The position numbers and the translations under genes were made by a program. 64,000 nt of DNA from positions 1 through 64,000 of the forward strand of contig JBPJFY010000005.1 of NCBI GenBank assembly GCA_051208045.1, read 5' to 3'. This document shows, piece after piece, positions 59,134-64,000 of the stretch. Every line of letters begins with the position of its first letter. Position 1 is the stretch's first letter. The notes beneath the pieces were generated by a model. That model saw only the letters and a list, made by a program, of their open reading frames with translations. It did no database searches and was not told where the DNA came from. This stretch comes from LZORAL124-50-18 sp051208045 (GTDB lineage Bacteria > Pseudomonadota > Gammaproteobacteria > Pseudomonadales > Oleiphilaceae).

Positions 59134-60630
59134 ATGTTAAACATGATGTGGTTTCGTTCCGACCTTCGTGTCTACGATAATCCAGCACTTTTCGATGCGA
59201 TGGCTCACGGGCCGACGGTCGCTGTCTATTTTGTCTGTCGGGATCAGTGGGCATCACACGGTGTTGGGGAAAACAAGCAGGGGTTTGTTGTGGCACATCT
59301 GACCGCCTTACGGAGGGAGTTGAACGCGTTGAATGTCCCGTTGATCATGCTTGATGCCGGATCGTTCAGCAGGGTCCCTGCGCTGGCATTGGCTCTGTGC
59401 GCAAAATTAGAAGGGCTGACAGGAAACAAAGTCAGGCACTGGTTTTTTAATGCCGAATATGAAGTGAATGAGCAACGACTGTCAGAAACAATGAGTGCGT
59501 CGCTCTCCAAGGCGGGCATGACCGGGCACATGTCGCACGATCAATGCCTGATTGAGCCGGGGAGCGTGCGAAACGGGCAGAACGAAGCCTTTAAGGTGTT
59601 TTCAGCCTTCAAACGCAGTGTACTGTCAAATCATGTAGCGCGGATTCGGCCGTTGGTGAATCGGCCTCAGCCGCAGGAGCCTTTGGCTTTTCGCGTTGAG
59701 ATAGAAGCGCTGTCCATACCGCCCGTACAGAATCTCTTGCCTGCCTTGGCTGAACGCTGGCCCGCGGGGGAAGAAGAGGCGCATGATCGCTTGAACAGAT
59801 TCGTAGAAAACGCGATTCGCGCTTACTCGGAAGATCGAGATCACCCTGCGCTGGCAGGTACCAGCACGCTTTCCCCTTACCTCGCCGTGGGTGCTTTGTC
59901 CGTCAGGCAGTGTTGGCAGGCGGCGGTTCAGGCCAATCACGGGCGCGTTGGAGAGGGCCAGCCCGGCGTCGCCATGTGGATGAATGAGCTGTTGTGGCGG
60001 GAGTTCTACCGACATTTGATGTTCTTCTACCCGAAACTGTGCAAAGGGCAGGCATTCAAGCCGGAGACTGAGGAGCTGCGATGGAACCAGGCGGGGCCAG
60101 CCTTTGACGCCTGGAAGACCGGACGCACCGGGTTCCCGATTGTGGATGCAGCGATGCGTCAGTTACTGCAAACCGGGTGGATGCACAACCGGCTGCGTAT
60201 GATCGTCGCGATGTTCCTGACCAAGGATCTGTTTGTGGATTGGCGGTTAGGTGAGGCACATTTTATGGCGCACCTGATCGATGGGGATTTGGCGTCAAAT
60301 AATGGGGGCTGGCAATGGAGCGCTTCCACCGGTGTGGACGCCGTACCCTATTTTCGAATTTTTAATCCAACACGCCAGTCAGAGCGGTTTGACGCCGACG
60401 GGGACTTTATCCGTCATTTCGTTCCGGAGTTGGCGTCCGTGCGCGGAAAGGCCATCCACAATCCGCCGTCGGCGATCCGCGCGCAAGTGGGTTACCCGGA
60501 GCCGATAGTGAATCACGCGAAAGCCGCGGAACAAACCAAGCAATGGTTTGCTGCGCTCGGCAAGGGGAACACCGAACGCGAGCAATCTCCACGGCTGGCG
60601 CAGGACGATCTCTTCAGGAGGCTGGCATGA
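59134..60630 (+). CDS. phrB: Deoxyribodipyrimidine photolyase (class I)
   Basis: A 498-residue light-driven DNA repair enzyme that reverses UV pyrimidine dimers. The N-terminal photolyase domain starts MMWFRSDLRVYDNPALF and the FAD-binding domain has WMNELLWREFYRHLMFFYP, GRTGFPIVDAAMRQLLQTGWMHNRLRM in parts, and SNNGGWQWSASTGVD with FRIFNP. ATG at 59134 (AGGA upstream) is used; a TTG three bases earlier is possible. Its TGA overlaps the next ATG. Confidence 0.95.
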   Translation: MLNMMWFRSDLRVYDNPALFDAMAHGPTVAVYFVCRDQWASHGVGENKQGFVVAHLTALRRELNALNVPLIMLDAGSFSRVPALALALCAKLEGLTGNKVRHWFFNAEYEVNEQRLSETMSASLSKAGMTGHMSHDQCLIEPGSVRNGQNEAFKVFSAFKRSVLSNHVARIRPLVNRPQPQEPLAFRVEIEALSIPPVQNLLPALAERWPAGEEEAHDRLNRFVENAIRAYSEDRDHPALAGTSTLSPYLAVGALSVRQCWQAAVQANHGRVGEGQPGVAMWMNELLWREFYRHLMFFYPKLCKGQAFKPETEELRWNQAGPAFDAWKTGRTGFPIVDAAMRQLLQTGWMHNRLRMIVAMFLTKDLFVDWRLGEAHFMAHLIDGDLASNNGGWQWSASTGVDAVPYFRIFNPTRQSERFDADGDFIRHFVPELASVRGKAIHNPPSAIRAQVGYPEPIVNHAKAAEQTKQWFAALGKGNTEREQSPRLAQDDLFRRLA

Positions 60631-61583
60631 GTCAGGGCAGTCAGAATACGATCGCCTGGTGGCGGGATTTAGTGTGTTGGTTCGATACCGAAGCGGGCCT
60701 GCGCCCCTCTGATCCTGCGTTGAGTCGTCGCGTGAATTGGGTGCGCTGTGTGCCATTCTTTGCATTGCACGTGCTCTGTCTAGGGGCCTTGGTTACAGGG
60801 GTAAGCCCGATCGCGCTGGCAGTCTGTGTGGCCTTGTATGTGGTGCGCATGTTTGCCATCACGGCGTTTTATCACCGCTATTTTGCCCATAAAAGCTTTA
60901 AAACATCTCGCGGGTGGCAGTTCTTTTTTGCAGCCATAGGAAACAGCGCGGCACAACGTGGGCCGTTATGGTGGGCGGCACATCACCGGAAACATCACAA
61001 ACATTCGGATTCTCCCGAAGACCTGCATTCACCGGTGGCACATGGCTTCTGGTTCAGCCATGTGGGGTGGTTTACCTGCAATGAAGGGTTTGTGACCGAT
61101 CATGATGCGGTAAAAGACTGGTCAAAGTATCCGGAACTTAGATGGCTGAACCGTTTCGATATTGTCGCACCGACGGTGTTGGCAGCGGCCACCTGGGCGT
61201 TGGGCGCTGTGCTTGAGAGCTATCTCCCGCACTGGGGGACCACCGGGCCCCAAATGTTTGTGTGGGGTTTTTGCGTGTCGACGGTGCTGCTGTTTCACGG
61301 TACATTCACCATTAACTCGCTGGGTCATGTGTGGGGTTCGCGACGGTTTAATACGCGGGATAAAAGCCGTAACAACGGGTGGCTCGCCCTCGTCACCATG
61401 GGGGAGGGGTGGCACAACAACCATCATCGTTTTGCTGCGTCCGCCCGGCAAGGATTTTATTGGTGGGAGATCGATGTGACCTACTATCTGTTATTGGGCC
61501 TCAAGCGGTTAGGCATTGTCCACGACTTGAAGCCGGTGCCCGCCAAAGTGTTGGCTGAAGGAAGAGGGGAGAATCATGGGTGA
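60627..61583 (+). CDS. Membrane fatty acyl desaturase (delta-9 type)
   Basis: A 318-residue integral membrane desaturase. The three His boxes are HRYFAH (83-88), HRKHH (119-124, written HHRKHH) and HNNHH (263-267), the di-iron ligands of acyl-CoA/lipid delta-9 desaturases; three to four helices surround them. It introduces a cis double bond with O2, in addition to the anaerobic FabA route elsewhere in this window. ATG overlaps phrB by four bases. Confidence 0.93.
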   Translation: MSQGSQNTIAWWRDLVCWFDTEAGLRPSDPALSRRVNWVRCVPFFALHVLCLGALVTGVSPIALAVCVALYVVRMFAITAFYHRYFAHKSFKTSRGWQFFFAAIGNSAAQRGPLWWAAHHRKHHKHSDSPEDLHSPVAHGFWFSHVGWFTCNEGFVTDHDAVKDWSKYPELRWLNRFDIVAPTVLAAATWALGAVLESYLPHWGTTGPQMFVWGFCVSTVLLFHGTFTINSLGHVWGSRRFNTRDKSRNNGWLALVTMGEGWHNNHHRFAASARQGFYWWEIDVTYYLLLGLKRLGIVHDLKPVPAKVLAEGRGENHG

Positions 61584-62034
61584 TGTGCAGATGATGCTTC
61601 AGATTGACCATCCCGTACAGGCATTCAAACAACTGTTTCGGACGCTGAGTGCAACCAACTGTGAGCGTGCTCTGTTGGCGCAAGTGTATGCACCGCATCT
61701 GGTGTTTGAAGACAGTTTTCACCGGATTGAAGGTTTGGATAATCTGCAGGAGTATTTTCAAAATGTGTATAGCAATGTGACCTTTTGTGAATTTGAGTTT
61801 ATCGACGAGTGGGTGGCCGAGGATTCCGCAATGCTGACGTGGAAAATGCGCTATGCCCACAAACTCTTGAAACTCGGCAAAACCATTGAAGTGGATGGCG
61901 CAAGCCATCTCAAATTCGATACGAAAGTGGTTTACCACCGGGATTACCTGGATGGTGGAGCGATGCTCTATGAGCAGATTCCGTTACTGGGTACCGCAAT
62001 TCGACAGATCAAAAAGCGCATGGTGACATCGTGA
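61576..62034 (+). CDS. NTF2-like (SnoaL-type) protein
   Basis: A 152-residue protein with the NTF2/SnoaL cone-fold pattern: helical start, YAPHLVFEDSFHRIEGLDNLQEYFQNVY and FIDEWVAEDSAMLTWKMRY, then KTIEVDGASHLKF. Such proteins often bind or isomerise small hydrophobic substrates. It overlaps the desaturase end by eight bases and the next gene by four, inside one operon. Confidence 0.8.
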   Translation: MGDVQMMLQIDHPVQAFKQLFRTLSATNCERALLAQVYAPHLVFEDSFHRIEGLDNLQEYFQNVYSNVTFCEFEFIDEWVAEDSAMLTWKMRYAHKLLKLGKTIEVDGASHLKFDTKVVYHRDYLDGGAMLYEQIPLLGTAIRQIKKRMVTS

Positions 62035-63323
62035 TAAAACAGGCAACCAATACCCAACAGCCCGGACAAAAAATCGCGGTAATCGGCGGAGGCATCGCTG
62101 GTTTGACGGCGGCCTATCTCCTCAGTGAGCAACATATGGTTAGTTTGTTTGAGGCGAACGACTATCTGGGGGGGCACACGCACACTGAAGACGTGACGCT
62201 GGGAGGGCAGGTCTACCCGGTGAATACAGGGTTCATCGTATTTAACGATTGGACGTACCCCAACTTTATTAAACTCCTGGACCGCCTGGGTGTGGCCAGC
62301 GAACAGTCTGACATGAGTTTCAGCGTACGCTGTGAAAACACCGGACTGGAGTACAATGGCACCAGTCTGAACAGCCTGTATGCACAGCGCATGAACATGT
62401 TTAATCCCCGATTTGCCCGCATGGTGTACGACATTCTGAGATTCAACCGGGAAACAACGGCGGAACTGCAGGAAGGAAAAATTACCGGTGAGGAAACTCT
62501 CGGCGAGTACGTCAATCGCAAGCATTACTCGCGCTCATTCGTGAACCACTACATTGTTCCGATGGGAGCGGCGATCTGGTCCTCTTCCGAAGAGGCCATG
62601 ATGGCCTTCCCGTTAAAGTTCTTCCTACGGTTTTTTAACAATCATGGCATGCTGAGTGTCGACCAGCGCCCCACCTGGCGAGTGCTGACGGGTGGCTCAC
62701 GCAGCTATATCGCACCAATTTCACAACCCTTCCAGGAACGGGTGCACCTGAATTGTCCGGTGGAGACGGTGCTCCGCGAGGATCATCAAGTGACGGTGGT
62801 GACGCAAGGGGGTAAGTCAGAGGTTTTTGATCAGGTCATCTTTGCGTGCCACAGCGATCAGGCGTTAAAAATGCTGGGGCAGCCTACGCCGGAAGAATGT
62901 GCAATTCTGGGCGCGTTACCTTACCAGGAAAACCAGGTCACTTTGCATACCGATGTCTCGTTAATGCCCCGGAAAAAACTGGCCTGGGCCAGCTGGAATT
63001 ACCATATTCCCCAGCGCGCTAATCAGTGTGCGATGGTGACCTACAACATGAATATGTTGCAAAACTTTCACGAAGCGCCGGAGACGATTCTCGTGACATT
63101 GAATCGGGCCAATGAAATCCGGCCCGACAAAATCATCAACGAGTATCGCTACAGCCACCCGGTGTTTACGCTGGATGGCATGGCAGCACAGGAAAAGCAT
63201 GATCGCATCAGCAATCATCATCGCACGCATTATTGCGGTGCCTACTGGTTCAATGGATTTCATGAAGACGGCGTCAACAGCGCGTTGCGCGTGGTGAAGG
63301 CGTTCGGAGTGGATGCGGTATGA
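62031..63323 (+). CDS. FAD-dependent oxidoreductase, amine oxidase-like
   Basis: A 430-residue flavoprotein with GGGIAGLTAAYLL (19-31) and the long family signature GGHTHTEDVTLGGQVYPVNTGF, in short pieces GGHTHTED and PVNTGFIVFNDWTYPN. In ChrR regulons its orthologues are next to DUF1365 and a cyclopropane/methyl-fatty-acid synthase; in Rhodobacter one such flavoprotein desaturates fatty acids on the way to furan fatty acids. That role is inferred here. GTG start with four-base overlap. Confidence 0.83.
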   Translation: MIKQATNTQQPGQKIAVIGGGIAGLTAAYLLSEQHMVSLFEANDYLGGHTHTEDVTLGGQVYPVNTGFIVFNDWTYPNFIKLLDRLGVASEQSDMSFSVRCENTGLEYNGTSLNSLYAQRMNMFNPRFARMVYDILRFNRETTAELQEGKITGEETLGEYVNRKHYSRSFVNHYIVPMGAAIWSSSEEAMMAFPLKFFLRFFNNHGMLSVDQRPTWRVLTGGSRSYIAPISQPFQERVHLNCPVETVLREDHQVTVVTQGGKSEVFDQVIFACHSDQALKMLGQPTPEECAILGALPYQENQVTLHTDVSLMPRKKLAWASWNYHIPQRANQCAMVTYNMNMLQNFHEAPETILVTLNRANEIRPDKIINEYRYSHPVFTLDGMAAQEKHDRISNHHRTHYCGAYWFNGFHEDGVNSALRVVKAFGVDAV

Positions 63324-64000
63324 AGCATAGTGCTCTGTATGCAGGCCAGCTGGGGCATCGACGCTTTTTGCCGCGTCGCCACCAGTTCAGCTATCCCATT
63401 TTTCAATGGTATCTGGATCTGGATGAACTGACCGAGGTGTTTCAGAGCCATTGGTACACGTCGCTCAATCGGTGGAATCTGGTGTCTTTTCGCAGAGAAG
63501 ATTACCTGGATCCTCACATACCGGAATTGAAGCAGGCCGTGATTCAGCGTTTGGCGAGTTATCCCGATTTGGCGGCCCGCGTAACCTCCGTGCGGATGCT
63601 GACGCATGTGCGCTACTTCAACATTATCTTCAATCCGGTCACCTTCTACTATTGCTTCGACGAACAGGACACGCTTTGCGCCGTGTTGGCGGAGATAACC
63701 AATACGCCATGGAACGAGCGTCATACCTACGTGCTGCCGATCAGCAGCCAGGGCAATGGGGTGTACCACAACGCAGAGCAGGGGCGGCACGAATTCGGCT
63801 TTGATAAAGCATTTCATGTGTCGCCGTTCAATCCGATGAACATGCGGTATCGGTGGGTGTTTTCAGAGCCCGACGCGCACCTGAGTGTTTTTATGGAAAA
63901 CCGCATGGCATCTCAGGAAGGAAGCGCTGAAAAACATTTTGATGCGACGCTCACCCTGCACCGCGACAGCATCGAACATAACCTGGGCCGTGTGTTGATC
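63320..64000 (+). CDS. DUF1365 family protein, N-terminal part (runs off window)
   Basis: The first 227 residues of a DUF1365 protein: MKHSALYAGQLGHRRFLPR, then HQFSYPIFQWYLDLDEL, RYFNIIFNPVTFYYCFD and AFHVSPFNPMNMRYRW, all family hallmarks. DUF1365 proteins are found with lipid-modifying flavoproteins and fatty acid methyltransferases in ChrR regulons; biochemical role unknown. ATG overlaps the previous TGA by four bases. The 3' end lies outside the window. Confidence 0.9.
   Translation, partial: MKHSALYAGQLGHRRFLPRRHQFSYPIFQWYLDLDELTEVFQSHWYTSLNRWNLVSFRREDYLDPHIPELKQAVIQRLASYPDLAARVTSVRMLTHVRYFNIIFNPVTFYYCFDEQDTLCAVLAEITNTPWNERHTYVLPISSQGNGVYHNAEQGRHEFGFDKAFHVSPFNPMNMRYRWVFSEPDAHLSVFMENRMASQEGSAEKHFDATLTLHRDSIEHNLGRVLI

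Noticed and set aside
1..64000. CRISPR array, prophage or integron
   Set aside because: No evenly spaced 24-40 base repeats with unique spacers, no phage structural genes, and no integrase or attC arrays were seen.

Overview
The window is a contiguous piece of a gammaproteobacterial chromosome, most likely marine or hydrocarbon/lipid-degrading (relatives of Marinobacter, Hahella, Ketobacter or Alcanivorax are plausible, but the species cannot be fixed from sequence reading alone). Supporting this are the lapA-lapB-pyrF order, a FabA/FabB anaerobic-type unsaturated fatty acid pair, MnmH, soluble transhydrogenase SthA, an AapJQMP amino-acid transporter, many orphan solute-binding proteins, and a heavy load of c-di-GMP and lipid genes. 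The window holds one truncated insertion sequence at its left edge; no tRNA, rRNA, CRISPR array or prophage was seen.

Layout. 1-510: 3' end of an IS1182-like element lying just upstream of lapA-lapB-pyrF (725-2974). 3080-11654: DEAD-box helicase, DUF4112 protein, a lipoprotein, HDOD protein, sthA, a periplasmic binding protein, an MltD-like lytic transglycosylase and YtoQ, closed by a clear intrinsic terminator. 11820-19849: SDR, two binding proteins, two tandem AraC-type regulators, a secreted DUF4214 protein with a strange acidic/aromatic half, a LysR regulator. 19910-25422: hemH and the aapJQMP transporter. 25883-30539: a five-gene acyl-CoA catabolic operon (acyl-CoA dehydrogenase, SDR, APH-type kinase, histidine phosphatase, SDR) resembling the kinase/dehydrogenase logic of 4-hydroxyacyl-CoA breakdown. 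30604-42184: an atypical phosphofructokinase behind an SD-sequestering hairpin, then a signalling block (PilZ, a doubly frameshifted HD-GYP gene, a hybrid histidine kinase with an overlapping binding-protein gene, mnmH, and a PAS-GGDEF-EAL-CZB protein).

42373-50296 is the most striking locus: a tightly packed operon fabA - fabB - fabV - a 1543-residue single-chain acetyl-CoA carboxylase (order CT-alpha, CT-beta, biotin carboxylase, biotin carrier) - acyl carrier protein. It looks like a self-contained malonyl-CoA supply plus fatty-acid elongation/unsaturation module. 50470-54825 holds a DUF2799 lipoprotein, an outer-membrane barrel, an MgtC/DUF4010 membrane protein and a DUF3047 protein.

54835-64000 carries an orphan binding protein and a short-chain dehydrogenase, then an ECF sigma/ChrR anti-sigma pair diverging from a run of co-directional genes (renalase-like flavoprotein, photolyase, acyl desaturase, NTF2-like protein, FAD amine oxidase-like protein, DUF1365) that matches the known ChrR/singlet-oxygen stress regulon and membrane-lipid remodelling; it runs off the right edge inside the DUF1365 gene.
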